The notes below the pieces were generated by a model. The model was not told where the DNA came from. It worked only from the letters and a program-made list of their open reading frames with translations, and did not search any database. Shown in pieces: positions 10,296 to 20,777 of a stretch of DNA of 64,000 nucleotides (position 1 is its first letter; every line of letters starts with the position of its first letter). The stretch comes from Prochlorococcus sp. AG-355-I04 (GTDB lineage Bacteria; Cyanobacteriota; Cyanobacteriia; PCC-6307; Cyanobiaceae). Where the stretch lies: the NCBI GenBank assembly GCA_003280915.1, contig QCDL01000002.1, forward strand, positions 62,001-126,000. The letters run 5' to 3'. Made by a program: the position numbers and the translations under genes.

Positions 10296-11015
10296 TTAAA
10301 GAATATTATTGTGTCTCTTTGAAATAGCAGGATGCCGTAGGATGGAGTCCATAAGTCTTACTCCTCTTAGTTGATTTATTAAAGGCATATGTCCATCAGG
10401 AGCATCCAATGACCAGCAAAAAGATCCAGGATATCTAGTCCATAAGCCCTCTTTTTTCCACCCTATTTTCGGCCACATTAATTCATATTTATTCCCTACT
10501 GATTTTAATATCTTTGCTTGAGTTGAAAATCCAAATCTACCAGTAGAATAAATAGTCCATAATCTATCTATTGTTTCTAGATCTTTTCCTGACATATTTT
10601 TAACTTCACTGTAGAAAACATATCCACGTTTTTCAGCTAATTTTCCAGCTAATTTTCGTAAGTAGGAACTTGTTAATCTATCTGCATCTTCAAATTTTTG
10701 CTCAACTAACATCAATTGCAATTCTTCATAATTAATATCAATATCTGAATATGTATTAAACCAATTATTGAATTTAGAGTTTTCAAAGAATTCTGGCTTA
10801 AATTTTTTCAAAACTTGCAATATCCAACCAGCAGCCCAGTCATCTCCTTCTCTATCAAACATATCAAACAGTGATGGGCCAAGATTAAAAATATTTTCAA
10901 CAGCAGATTCTATTTGAGTTAATGAATTTATTCTTTTTCTTTGATTTGAATCTACAAAATTTTTTATAAGATCTAATGTAGCATTACTATAGTTATCCTG
11001 TTCTTTGTTATTCAT
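10296..11015 (-). CDS. GUN4-domain protein
   Basis: C-terminal 'WPKIGWKKEGLWTRYPGSFCWSLDAPDGHMPLINQLRGVRLMDSILRHP'. Confidence 0.88.
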   Translation of the reverse strand: MNNKEQDNYSNATLDLIKNFVDSNQRKRINSLTQIESAVENIFNLGPSLFDMFDREGDDWAAGWILQVLKKFKPEFFENSKFNNWFNTYSDIDINYEELQLMLVEQKFEDADRLTSSYLRKLAGKLAEKRGYVFYSEVKNMSGKDLETIDRLWTIYSTGRFGFSTQAKILKSVGNKYELMWPKIGWKKEGLWTRYPGSFCWSLDAPDGHMPLINQLRGVRLMDSILRHPAISKRHNNIL

Positions 11016-11051
11016 TTTAAAAAAATTAATCTAAAAAAATAAAAACTATCC

Positions 11052-12092
11052 ATGTATTTCAAAAGAAACGAACTAGAGAAATTTAGATGTTTTAAAGGAC
11101 CACTTATAGATGTTAGGAGCCCGAGTGAATATTATAAAGGACACATGCCTAATTCTATTAATATTCCACTATTTGATGATGATGAGAGATCTATTATTGG
11201 TACAATTTACAAAAAAGAAGGTAGAAAAAAAGCTGTCATAGAGGGATTAAAATTTATTGAAAAAAAAATGGAATTACTTCTTGATAATTTATTCAAGAGT
11301 ATTGAGTCTCATAAAACTATTCCTAATAAAAATAATGAATTATTTATCAGGATATATTGCTCTAGAGGAGGAATGCGTTCACAAAGTATTGGATGGTTAT
11401 TAGATAAATTTAAATTAAATATAGTTACACTTAATGGCGGATACAAAATATATAGAAGATGGGTATTAGATAGTTTTTCAAATAAGTTGAATTTAGTAGT
11501 TATTGGCGGGAAAACAGGAACAGGGAAGACAAGATTATTATCATTACTTGATAAATATAAATATCAAACTATTGATCTTGAAGGATTTGCTTGTCATAGA
11601 GGAAGTACATTTGGAGGTTTAGGAATGAAAAAGCAACCTTCAAATGAACAATTTGAAAATATAATTGCAGAAAAATTAAATTCTTTTAAATTTTCTAATA
11701 ATATTTTCGTAGAAGCTGAAAGTGCAAATATAGGTAAATGTAAAATTCCTCATGAATTCTTCAATCAGATGAAAAACTCTAGGAGGATTGAAATTATAAG
11801 GAGCGAATCTAACAGGTTAGATGAGTTAATAGATACTTATAGTGTATTTAAAAAAGAGGAACTCCAAGAATCAGTACTAAGGATAAAAAAAAGACTAGGA
11901 CCGCAAAGAACAAAAATAGCTCTTGAATCAATTCATAATGAGAAATGGGACTTAGTTTGCAGATCAGTTTTAGATTATTATGATAAGTGTTATGAATATG
12001 AAAAGGTTGGCAAAACTAATATAAAGATAATAGATTTAACTGATAAAAAATATGATGAAAGTATCCTAGAGTTAATAAATAATGTTTTATAA
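11052..12092 (+). CDS. mnmH: tRNA 2-selenouridine/geranyl-2-thiouridine synthase
   Basis: Rhodanese 'IDVRSPSEYYKGHMPNSINIPLF', 'CSRGGMRSQSIGWLL', P-loop 'GGKTGTGKT', 'EGFACHRGSTFG'. Confidence 0.9.
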   Translation: MYFKRNELEKFRCFKGPLIDVRSPSEYYKGHMPNSINIPLFDDDERSIIGTIYKKEGRKKAVIEGLKFIEKKMELLLDNLFKSIESHKTIPNKNNELFIRIYCSRGGMRSQSIGWLLDKFKLNIVTLNGGYKIYRRWVLDSFSNKLNLVVIGGKTGTGKTRLLSLLDKYKYQTIDLEGFACHRGSTFGGLGMKKQPSNEQFENIIAEKLNSFKFSNNIFVEAESANIGKCKIPHEFFNQMKNSRRIEIIRSESNRLDELIDTYSVFKKEELQESVLRIKKRLGPQRTKIALESIHNEKWDLVCRSVLDYYDKCYEYEKVGKTNIKIIDLTDKKYDESILELINNVL

Positions 12093-12152
12093 AATAACTA
12101 CAAACGAATATGAAAAATATTTCCTAAGATAAAAAATTATCCACCGAATATT

Positions 12153-12506
12153 ATGACAACAAATAAAACTGCAAAAATACAATTTTATGAGGGAACTGAT
12201 GAACCAGTAGTACCTGAAATAAGACTGACTAGGAGTAAAGATGGTACCACCGGTCAAGCATTATTTTTGTTTGAAAAACCTCAGGCATTATCTTCAATTA
12301 CTGACGGTGAAATCACAGGTATGCGGATGATAGATTCCGAAGGTGAAATATTAACTAGAGAAGTTAAAGTAAAGTTTGTTGATGGAGAACCAATATTTTT
12401 AGAAGCGGTTTATATTTGGAAGAACACACCAGACTTTGATAGATTTATGAGATTTGCAAATAGTTATGCCAAATCAAATGGATTAGGATATTCTGAAAAG
12501 AAGTAG
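12153..12506 (+). CDS. psb28: Photosystem II assembly protein Psb28
   Basis: '[33 protein letters not shown]' and 'NGLGYSEKK' tail. Confidence 0.95.
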   Translation: MTTNKTAKIQFYEGTDEPVVPEIRLTRSKDGTTGQALFLFEKPQALSSITDGEITGMRMIDSEGEILTREVKVKFVDGEPIFLEAVYIWKNTPDFDRFMRFANSYAKSNGLGYSEKK

Positions 12507-12519
12507 AATATTATGAAAA

Positions 12520-13563
12520 TTGAATAGTTCATCATATTTCAAGCTAGTAGTAATATTAATCACTTTATTAATAATATGGACTTTAAGGGATTTTCTTCTA
12601 CTAATAATTTGTTCTTTAGTAATTTCAAATATTGTATGTAATTTATCTAATCAAATCCAAAAAGGTTTGAAAATTCCTCGATCAATTTCTTTGTTTCTTG
12701 TCTTAGCCGTCATATCAGTAATAATATTTACTATTTTTATACTTGTATTACCTCCATTTATAAAGGAATTCAATGAAATACTAGTTGACATTCCAAATGC
12801 TTTATCAAAAATAAATATATTGATCAATACAAATCTAAACAAATTTAATAGCTTATTTTATGGCGAACAATCAGAAAATGTTATAGACATATTCAGTTTA
12901 ATAAATAATGTAGTTACCATTCCAGATGTCTCAACTATTGCAAAAGCTATTCAAGAAAGTTTTAAGAATTTAATTAATATTGCGGGGAATCTGGGTTCAG
13001 GTCTTTTGAGATTAATATTCGTATTAGCAGTGAGTTTGATGATTTCTATTGAGCCAAATCAATATAAAGAAAATGTACTTCTATTAATACCAAAAAATTA
13101 CCGTAATAAATTTAGAAATATTCTGGAAAAATGCAATATTGCATTGGCAAATTGGACCTTTTCTATGGTCATAAGCTCATTATCAGTAGGTTTATTATCA
13201 TTAATAGTTTTATCTATATTAGATGTAAAATACGTTGTCTCAAATGCCCTAATAGCAATGGTTCTTAATATAATTCCGAATATAGGTCCAGTTATTAGTG
13301 GTATATTTCCAATCTCAATTGCACTACTAGATAATTTTTGGAAACCACTGGCAGTTTTAGGATCATATGTAATCATTCAAAATATTGAAAGCTATATCAT
13401 AATGCCATCTATAATGAAGAAAAAAGCAAACCTACTTCCTGGTTTGACATTAATATCACAATTTGGATTTACCTTCATTTTTGGTCCATTAGGCTTAATA
13501 CTATCTCTTCCATTAGCTGTAGTAATACAGGTTTTAATCAAAGAATCATTTAAAGATATTTAA
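12520..13563 (+). CDS. AI-2E/PerM-family transporter
   Basis: Polytopic protein with 'IPNIGPVISGIFPISIALLD' PerM signature. Confidence 0.82.
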   Translation: MNSSSYFKLVVILITLLIIWTLRDFLLLIICSLVISNIVCNLSNQIQKGLKIPRSISLFLVLAVISVIIFTIFILVLPPFIKEFNEILVDIPNALSKINILINTNLNKFNSLFYGEQSENVIDIFSLINNVVTIPDVSTIAKAIQESFKNLINIAGNLGSGLLRLIFVLAVSLMISIEPNQYKENVLLLIPKNYRNKFRNILEKCNIALANWTFSMVISSLSVGLLSLIVLSILDVKYVVSNALIAMVLNIIPNIGPVISGIFPISIALLDNFWKPLAVLGSYVIIQNIESYIIMPSIMKKKANLLPGLTLISQFGFTFIFGPLGLILSLPLAVVIQVLIKESFKDI

Positions 13564-13566
13564 AAA

Positions 13567-13749
13567 CTACTTAATTAATTTTTTATATAAATATGGGTAT
13601 GAAAAAAGTATAAAGATAGCTAAGGGATGTTTACCTATAGCAAAATATAGAGAACTAAAAGTAAAATGATCAAATAATATTCTTAGCTCAGTAGAAAGAT
13701 CTATTAAAACTAAAGAAAATAAAATTATCAAATAGTAATTCAATTTCAT
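13567..13749 (-). CDS. Small membrane protein (60 aa), conserved hypothetical
   Basis: Intact ORF filling the gap, two hydrophobic stretches. Confidence 0.6.
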   Translation of the reverse strand: MKLNYYLIILFSLVLIDLSTELRILFDHFTFSSLYFAIGKHPLAIFILFSYPYLYKKLIK

Positions 13750-13767
13750 AAAATGAGAAGCTTAAGC

Positions 13768-14682
13768 TTAGTCTTTAAGCAACAAAGATGGAGCCAATAA
13801 AATACTTGAATAACTTCCAACAATAATTCCTAATGATAAGGCCAAAGAAAACCAAAACAGCGAGTAAGATCCAAACAAAATTATGCTTAATAAAGGGATA
13901 AGGGTTGTAATACTGGTGAAAGTTGTTCTCCTAAATGATTCGTTTACTGATAATTGAATAGTTTCGTTATAGCCTTCTTCCTTTGATTTTAAATTCTCAC
14001 GAATTCTATCAAAAATAACAACAGTATCATTTACAGAATAACCAGCAATAGTTAACAAGGACACTGCAAATAAACTATTTACCTCGACAGATAATATAAT
14101 TCCCAACCAGGAAAATATACCGAAAACAATTAATAAATCATGGAATAAAGCTAATAATGCAAATAATGCATATTTTTTATCAAACCTAAAAGTTATATAT
14201 AAAGATATTGCAAATAAAGAAACCAACAATGAAGTGACACAATTGGTAAGTAATCTTTTCCCAAGCTTTGGACCTATTAATCTTGAATCCTTACTCTCAT
14301 AATTTAGAGGTCCAATAATATTATCAAGATTAGTAATTAGATTATTTGATTCTTCGATACTCAAATAAGGTGTTCTTATTGAAATTAATTTATTATTATT
14401 TTGGAATTGTAGTTTAATATTATTTATAAAGTTTTTATTACTAGAGATCTCTCTTAAATTTTTTAAAACTGAATCAGGGGAAAGATTAGAACATTCTTCT
14501 TCACAAACTCTTTCTATTCTTAGTTCATTTCCTCCAACAAAATCCATCCCTAAATTTATAGGTTTCCTATAAGAAGTATTAAAAGTTGAATATAAAATTC
14601 CTAAAAGACTCAACAAAATAAGAAAAGTTGAAAAACTAATTATCTTTCTTTTATTTTTTATTAGTTCAAGATTGTATTTCAT
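13768..14682 (-). CDS. secF: Protein translocase subunit SecF
   Basis: 'NLGMDFVGGNELRIE', 'GYSVNDTVVIFDRIREN'. Confidence 0.95.
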   Translation of the reverse strand: MKYNLELIKNKRKIISFSTFLILLSLLGILYSTFNTSYRKPINLGMDFVGGNELRIERVCEEECSNLSPDSVLKNLREISSNKNFINNIKLQFQNNNKLISIRTPYLSIEESNNLITNLDNIIGPLNYESKDSRLIGPKLGKRLLTNCVTSLLVSLFAISLYITFRFDKKYALFALLALFHDLLIVFGIFSWLGIILSVEVNSLFAVSLLTIAGYSVNDTVVIFDRIRENLKSKEEGYNETIQLSVNESFRRTTFTSITTLIPLLSIILFGSYSLFWFSLALSLGIIVGSYSSILLAPSLLLKD

Positions 14683-14703
14683 GAGAAATTAGAAACAAAA
14701 AAT

Positions 14704-16173
14704 TTAATTTAAAAAATTATTCTTGTGTAGATAGAGATTTTTTTGTCTTAAAGATTGATATGTTGTAAAAAATCGCAAAATAGTTTTAGAACAATTTAAT
14801 GAGGTAAACAAGCTTATTAGAACTCCAATACCTAATGTTGCCGCAAAACCTTTAACAAAATTTGTTCCTAATAAAAACAATACAAAACAACTTAGAAGAG
14901 TTGTAATATGACCATCAACTATAGATGAATTAGCTCTTTGAAAACCGCTATCAATAGATCTTGTAAGAGTATTGCCGGCAAATAATTCTTCTCTAATTCT
15001 CTCAAATATTAGAATATTTGCATCAACAGCCATACCAATGCTAAGTATAAGCCCAGATATTCCAGGTAAAGTCAAAGTTACAGGTATTAATGAATATAGG
15101 GCTAAGTTAAAGAAACCATAAAGTACTAGAGATAGAACTGAAACGAAACCTAGAATTCTATAGTTAAAAATCATAAACATACCAACAAAAATTAATCCAC
15201 TAATAGCTGCATAAAGACTTTTTAAAATATTTTTGGATCCCAATAGAGCCCCTATAGTGTTAGTTTCTACTATTTCAATTGGCAATGGCAATGAGCCTCC
15301 TTTAAGTTGAACTTCTAATTCTCTAGCATTTTCAGCACTAAAATTACCGCTTATTGTTGCTGATCCACCTGTAATACCAGTACTAGCAAACTGGTTACCA
15401 ACACTAGCTTCACTTATAGATTCGCCATCAAGAATAATAGCCAATAGTTGATTAGTGCCAGCAATTGACTTAGTAATTTCAGCAAACTTTTCACCTCCTG
15501 AATTACTAAAACTTAATAAAACTTCCCAATTACTATTTGTTTGTTCTTGTCTCCTTCCTGCGTTAATAAGATCCTTACCAGATAAATCTGTTTTAATAAA
15601 TAAATTTGTAATTTCTTTATCAACATATTTTTTGATTTCAATTAACTTCCCATATAAATCATTGCTAGTAGATGAGTAATTCAATTCTTGCTCTATATCT
15701 TTGAGATCATCTTGAATAACTTTTAAGAAATTATCATTATTTTGATTTTTTTCTTCAAAGGAATATTGTTCAATTAATTCTTTAATACTCAATCTTTGTA
15801 GTTGCAAGGTTTTTAAATCTATAGATGTTCCTTCTTTTTGGGTTCTAAATTCTAATAAAGCAGTCTTACCTAATACCCTTGAAGCGACTAATGGATTTTG
15901 TTCGCCTGGTAATTCTAAAATCAATTGATCTCCACCGAGGGTTTGTAAATTAGACTCAGAAACTCCTAAATTGTTAACGCGCTTATCTATAACCGAATTA
16001 ACTGCTTCAAGTTCATCCCTTGTTACCTTACCTTCCTCTTTAATAATTTGCAGTGTAAGTTGAGAACCCCCTTGTAAATCCAATCCCAACTGTAAGGGAT
16101 AATTTATTAATAGATAAACAGATAAAGTAAGTAGAAATATAATAAAAAAAAGCCAACCTTGCCTTCTTTTCAT
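14704..16173 (-). CDS. secD: Protein translocase subunit SecD
   Basis: 'GLDLQGGSQLTLQI', 'GMAVDANILIFERIREE'. Confidence 0.95.
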   Translation of the reverse strand: MKRRQGWLFFIIFLLTLSVYLLINYPLQLGLDLQGGSQLTLQIIKEEGKVTRDELEAVNSVIDKRVNNLGVSESNLQTLGGDQLILELPGEQNPLVASRVLGKTALLEFRTQKEGTSIDLKTLQLQRLSIKELIEQYSFEEKNQNNDNFLKVIQDDLKDIEQELNYSSTSNDLYGKLIEIKKYVDKEITNLFIKTDLSGKDLINAGRRQEQTNSNWEVLLSFSNSGGEKFAEITKSIAGTNQLLAIILDGESISEASVGNQFASTGITGGSATISGNFSAENARELEVQLKGGSLPLPIEIVETNTIGALLGSKNILKSLYAAISGLIFVGMFMIFNYRILGFVSVLSLVLYGFFNLALYSLIPVTLTLPGISGLILSIGMAVDANILIFERIREELFAGNTLTRSIDSGFQRANSSIVDGHITTLLSCFVLFLLGTNFVKGFAATLGIGVLISLFTSLNCSKTILRFFTTYQSLRQKNLYLHKNNFLN

Positions 16174-16176
16174 TTT

Positions 16177-17160
16177 CTATATACTCCCACTAATTAAATG
16201 TTCAACTTTTTCAACTATTTGATGTGGTTGGATTATTGTCAAATTCTCAAGATTTCCATTATAGGGAGTTGGAATATCCTGACTAGATAATCTAATTGGT
16301 CGGGCATCAAGATCATCAAAACACTCTTCTGTTATCAAGGCAATTAATTCTGCACCAATTCCTCCAGTCTTCATACATTCTTCAACAATAATCACTTTAT
16401 TTGTTTTTCTTATTGATTTTGAGATGGTTTCCATATCAAATGGTTTTAAACTTATTAAATCTATTAACTCAACATCTATTCCTTTTTTTTCTAATTCTTC
16501 AACAGCTTTAAGGCAGTGATGTCTCATTCTTGAATAAGTCAATAAAGTAATATCACAACCTACTTTTACAACGTCAGCCTGATCTAGAGCGCAAGTATAA
16601 TCACCCTCAGGTAATTCTTCAGACAAATTGTATAGAAGAACATGTTCGAAAAATAGAACCGGATTATCATCTCTTATAGCTGCTTTCATTAAACCTTTAG
16701 CATTTGTGGGCGTACTACATGCAACAATTTTTATGCCAGGAACTGCATGAAAATATGCTTCAAGTCTTTGACTATGCTCAGCACCAAGTTGACGACCAAC
16801 TCCACCAGGTCCTCGAACTACTGCTGGTATTTTATAATTCCCGCCACTTGTATATCTAAGCATACCCATATTGTTTGATATCTGATTAAATGCTAAAAGC
16901 AAAAAACCCATATTCATTCCTTCTACTATTGGTCTTAAGCCAGTCATTGCTGCACCCACAGCCATACCCGTAAAACTATTCTCTGCAATTGGAGTATCTA
17001 AGACTCTTAACTCTCCATATTTTTCATATAAATCTTTAGTTACCTTATAAGATCCTCCATATTGACCAACATCTTCCCCCATTACACAAACATTTACATC
17101 ATTTGCCATTTCTTCATCAATTGCCTCTTTCAAAGCATTAAATAATAATGTTCCAGCCAC
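16177..17160 (-). CDS. pdhB: Pyruvate dehydrogenase E1 component subunit beta
   Basis: '[23 protein letters not shown]', '[20 protein letters not shown]'. Confidence 0.95.
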   Translation of the reverse strand: MAGTLLFNALKEAIDEEMANDVNVCVMGEDVGQYGGSYKVTKDLYEKYGELRVLDTPIAENSFTGMAVGAAMTGLRPIVEGMNMGFLLLAFNQISNNMGMLRYTSGGNYKIPAVVRGPGGVGRQLGAEHSQRLEAYFHAVPGIKIVACSTPTNAKGLMKAAIRDDNPVLFFEHVLLYNLSEELPEGDYTCALDQADVVKVGCDITLLTYSRMRHHCLKAVEELEKKGIDVELIDLISLKPFDMETISKSIRKTNKVIIVEECMKTGGIGAELIALITEECFDDLDARPIRLSSQDIPTPYNGNLENLTIIQPHQIVEKVEHLISGSI

Positions 17161-17209
17161 AATTAATTACCTAATTAATCACATATATAATCCTACCACT
17201 TTGAATAAT

Positions 17210-17305
17210 TCAACCTCCTTCAGCGAAGGTTACGAGTAGTAATATTGATAAAATCATTCCTGGTGACAGCAAAAGGACTAAAAGTCCTAAGTCATGTAAA
17301 GACAT
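17210..17305 (-). CDS. Micro-ORF (31 aa) hydrophobic peptide MSLHDLGLLVLLLSPGMILSILLLVTFAEGG
   Basis: Manual translation; single TM segment, fills pdhB-DUF3082 gap on the same strand. Confidence 0.55.
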   Translation of the reverse strand: MSLHDLGLLVLLLSPGMILSILLLVTFAEGG

Positions 17306-17339
17306 TCAAAGAAAGTGTTTTCCTAATAATATTGGCAAT

Positions 17340-17642
17340 TCAACTTTTCTTCACAATAAAACTGCGAATAAATACAATAAAAAGTCCTATACCTATAAAA
17401 GCAAAAGAGAAAGTTAACAAAAAAGATAATCCAATTATTAATGTATTAATACTAGAGGAAATATTTTGGACTATTTCAGAAGAATTAGATGGTTTATGTA
17501 CTGAAAAATAAATTGCAATTTTATTACTTAATAAATAAAAAAATATAAATAATAAAAAACTTGTTAATGATCCAATAATAAAATTTAAAGGTCCTTTTTC
17601 GGGAATATTTTTTTCAAAATTCTCATTACTATTATCAGCCAC
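17340..17642 (-). CDS. DUF3082-like membrane protein
   Basis: 100 aa, two TM segments, upstream of pdhB; family from memory. Confidence 0.65.
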   Translation of the reverse strand: MADNSNENFEKNIPEKGPLNFIIGSLTSFLLFIFFYLLSNKIAIYFSVHKPSNSSEIVQNISSSINTLIIGLSFLLTFSFAFIGIGLFIVFIRSFIVKKS

Positions 17643-17665
17643 AATAGATTTTTATATAAAAAAAT

Positions 17666-18601
17666 TTAAATGAATGTTATTCCCTTTTCAAGGAAAGTGC
17701 AAACCCATGAATCATAGCCTTTATCTTTAAATAATTTAGAATTTGCCGTTAATTCTTTTTTAGCAGTTTCTATATCTTTAAAGAGTGCAAAGCATGTGGG
17801 GCCTGATCCACTCATTGAAAATGTTAGACAATTTTCTAATTTAGAAAGTAAATATAATGCCTGCTTTACAGAATCATTTTCATTTTCAACAACTAACTGC
17901 AAATCATTTTTAATAGATAAATGTTGATTATCAAAGTTTAAATTATTTAATCCATTATCTCTTAAATTTTTTCTTATGTTCTCAATCATTTCTCTATCGG
18001 TAAGATATTGATCACAAAATCTATTACTATATTTTTTATAAGTTTCAGCAGTTGATACTGATACTTTCGGATTTTTTAAAAGAATTGCTGCATACTCAAG
18101 GTTTGAATCTAATTTCTCCAAAATTTCGCCTCTTCCAAAACATAATTGAATACCACCATTTATAAAAAAGGGAATATCAGATCCTAAAGTTGATGCTAAT
18201 TTACATAAAGTTTCTTGATCTAATTTCAAATCCCATAAATTATTAAGACCAATTAATGTTGCTGCTGCATTACTGGATCCACCAGCTAATCCTGCGCCAA
18301 TTGGGATATTTTTTCTTAAAAATATATTCGCACCGTAATCTATATTTGATTTTTTCCTTAATAGATTTGCAGATTTAACAATTAAGTTATCATAAGATAA
18401 GCTTAAATCATTACAATCAGACTCAAGTTTAATTAAACCTTCATTATTAATTTCAAATTCTAAATAATCAGAAAGATCGATATTTTGCATAATCATTGCT
18501 AACTCATGAAATCCATCCTCTCTTTTACCAATAACTTCAAGGTGCAAATTTATTTTGGCAGGAGATTTTATATTAATTTTATTTTTAGCTAAATCTTGCA
18601 T
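17666..18601 (-). CDS. ispE: 4-diphosphocytidyl-2-C-methyl-D-erythritol kinase
   Basis: 'SPAKINLHLEVIGKREDGFHEL', 'PIGAGLAGGSSNAAATL', 'SMSGSGPTCFAL'. Confidence 0.95.
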   Translation of the reverse strand: MQDLAKNKINIKSPAKINLHLEVIGKREDGFHELAMIMQNIDLSDYLEFEINNEGLIKLESDCNDLSLSYDNLIVKSANLLRKKSNIDYGANIFLRKNIPIGAGLAGGSSNAAATLIGLNNLWDLKLDQETLCKLASTLGSDIPFFINGGIQLCFGRGEILEKLDSNLEYAAILLKNPKVSVSTAETYKKYSNRFCDQYLTDREMIENIRKNLRDNGLNNLNFDNQHLSIKNDLQLVVENENDSVKQALYLLSKLENCLTFSMSGSGPTCFALFKDIETAKKELTANSKLFKDKGYDSWVCTFLEKGITFI

Positions 18602-18613
18602 ATAATTAAGTTT

Positions 18614-19438
18614 TTATTTTTTAATTTTAATACAATTTTCTGCAAGCTTAATCCATTGATCAATTGAAATATCTTGTGGTCTTAATTTAAAACAAACTTT
18701 TGAAGAATCAGATAATTCATTTATCTCTTCATTTGAAAGTATTGAATTAAGTGTATTTCTAAGCATTTTTCTTCTTGAATTAAATGAAATTCTAAGAAGT
18801 TTATCTATATATTTTTCTAAACTAATATCTAATCTTAAATCATTTTTAATTGGTTCAAAAACTACTAAAGAAGAAAAAACTTTTGGAGGCGGACTAAATG
18901 ATGAAGGAGGCACATCACATATTCTTTTTATTTTTGATAAAAGTTGCATTCTTATACTAAGCGCACCAGCATTGGGACTACCTTCTTTTGACAAAATCCT
19001 ATCTACAACGTCTTTCTGCATTAAAAATATTATTTTTTCGTAATTATAGTTTCTCATAATGCCCAATCGACCTATGAAAATATCCAATATTGGACCAGTT
19101 ATATTGTAAGGAATATTTGCAATCACTTTTGTAATCTTTTTATTAATCGAATCTAAATTTACAGAAAGAATATCTCCCTGCTGTAGTGAAAACTTATTAT
19201 TATTATTGAATTTATCATTTAATAAATTAATTAAATCTTTATCTAATTCAATTGCATGTAATTTTTTAATTTCTGAATCTAACAACTTAGATGTTAAAGC
19301 TCCTTTACCAGGACCAACTTCTAAAATAAAGTCATTTTCATTAAGAACAGCAATTTCTTTAATTTTTTCTAATATTTTTTTATTTACCAACCAGTGTTGT
19401 CCAAATCTTTTTTTTTGATGATAGTTTTTAGAATTCAT
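18614..19438 (-). CDS. rsmA: 16S rRNA dimethyladenosine transferase
   Basis: '[12 protein letters not shown]', '[12 protein letters not shown]', '[14 protein letters not shown]'. Confidence 0.95.
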   Translation of the reverse strand: MNSKNYHQKKRFGQHWLVNKKILEKIKEIAVLNENDFILEVGPGKGALTSKLLDSEIKKLHAIELDKDLINLLNDKFNNNNKFSLQQGDILSVNLDSINKKITKVIANIPYNITGPILDIFIGRLGIMRNYNYEKIIFLMQKDVVDRILSKEGSPNAGALSIRMQLLSKIKRICDVPPSSFSPPPKVFSSLVVFEPIKNDLRLDISLEKYIDKLLRISFNSRRKMLRNTLNSILSNEEINELSDSSKVCFKLRPQDISIDQWIKLAENCIKIKK

Positions 19439-19494
19439 CTAAAAGATAAAAAATATGTTTAAATTAAATATGAATTTATTTAATACTTTATATC

Positions 19495-19827
19495 ATGAGC
19501 TTATCAAAAAAAAATTTAGATAAACTCAATAAATTTAAAAAAAAGAAAAATTTAAATAACGAAAGTAAAAATATAAATAATTACACAAATATAACTAATA
19601 ATGATAATTTAATCACGAATTCACTTAATTCAGAAGATCCCAATAAAATTTTTTATTCGTTAATTGATAATTCAGAATCTTTAGAAGAGACTTCTAAAGT
19701 TAATAATGCACTAAGAAAAAGTGAGATTAATCAAATTAATATTACTTCTAAAAAAGATAATTTTTCCAAGAAATTAACAACCCAAGAGGAACTATATGAT
19801 GAATTTAATTATCTTCTTGATGAATAA
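19495..19827 (+). CDS. Asn/Lys-rich conserved hypothetical
   Basis: Intact 110 aa ORF, low-complexity N-terminus, acidic tail 'QEELYDEFNYLLDE'. Confidence 0.6.
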   Translation: MSLSKKNLDKLNKFKKKKNLNNESKNINNYTNITNNDNLITNSLNSEDPNKIFYSLIDNSESLEETSKVNNALRKSEINQINITSKKDNFSKKLTTQEELYDEFNYLLDE

Positions 19828-19846
19828 TTAGTTTTAATATTTACTT

Positions 19847-20263
19847 ATGCTTCAGAGTAATAGATTAGCAATTTATGCTATCGGCAAAATAAAGAAACTT
19901 TGGATTAGAGATGGAATTAATCAATATAAAAAAAGAATGCCTGAACTTATCATTAATGAGTTAAAGACTTTTAATTTAAATAATCTTAGATCCAATAACA
20001 ATATTATTATCTGCCTAAGTGAAGAAGGAAAACAGTTTAATTCAGTTGAACTATGTTCCTTACTCTTGAATTTTAAAAATAAAAAAATTAATTTCTTAAT
20101 CGGTGATACTGATGGAGTTAGTTCAGATATAAAAGAAAAATCAGATCTTTTACTAAGCCTGTCTCCTTTAACTTTTCCTCATGAATTAGCTAGATTAATC
20201 CTAATCGAGCAAATCTATAGAGCTATTTCTATATCAAACAACTCCCCTTACCATCGTTCTTAA
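19847..20263 (+). CDS. rlmH: 23S rRNA pseudouridine1915 N3-methyltransferase
   Basis: 'FLIGDTDGV', '[36 protein letters not shown]'. Confidence 0.92.
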   Translation: MLQSNRLAIYAIGKIKKLWIRDGINQYKKRMPELIINELKTFNLNNLRSNNNIIICLSEEGKQFNSVELCSLLLNFKNKKINFLIGDTDGVSSDIKEKSDLLLSLSPLTFPHELARLILIEQIYRAISISNNSPYHRS

Positions 20264-20333
20264 AAAGATTAGATTCAATCTAAAAATAATTTATAAAAGT
20301 TTAATAACTAACTATTTTTTGTTTTTTGCTATA

Positions 20334-20349
20334 TAGTACATATATACTA
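20334..20349. promoter_or_regulatory. Putative LexA/SOS box (TAGTACATATATACTA) upstream of umuD
   Basis: Near-perfect palindrome (one mismatched pair) resembling cyanobacterial RGTACNNNDGTWC, 12 nt before umuD start. Confidence 0.65.
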
Positions 20350-20360
20350 TTAAATTAATC

Positions 20361-20777
20361 TTGGATTCTTTTGATTCAACTACTAAAACATTTAAAATCC
20401 CCTTATTAACTGATTCGGTATCAGCAGGGTTTCCTTCTCCTGCAGATGACTATACAGAAGAAAATATTGATTTAAACGAACATTTAATATCTAATCCGTT
20501 TAGCACTTTTTTTCTTAGAGTTAAAGGTGACTCAATGATAAATGCAGGAATTAAAGATAAAGATTTAATAATAGTAGACAAGAGCTTAACAGCCAGGCCA
20601 GGGAATATCATCATTGCAATGATAGAAGGAGAATTTACAATAAAAAGATTATCTATAAAAAATAATGAATTATATTTAAAAGCAGAAAATCATAATTATC
20701 CTGATTTTAGATTTAAAAACCATATTGATGTACAGATATGGGGAGTTGTCATTTATTCAATACATAGCTATTTATGA
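20361..20777 (+). CDS. umuD: UmuD-like LexA/S24 peptidase family protein
   Basis: 'SAGFPSP' Ala-Gly cleavage site, 'RVKGDSM' Ser, 'EFTIKRL' Lys; TTG start. Confidence 0.92.
   Translation: MDSFDSTTKTFKIPLLTDSVSAGFPSPADDYTEENIDLNEHLISNPFSTFFLRVKGDSMINAGIKDKDLIIVDKSLTARPGNIIIAMIEGEFTIKRLSIKNNELYLKAENHNYPDFRFKNHIDVQIWGVVIYSIHSYL

Noticed and set aside
17245-17511. 88-aa plus-strand ORF
   Set aside because: Antisense to the DUF3082-like gene and the 31-aa micro-ORF; likely shadow
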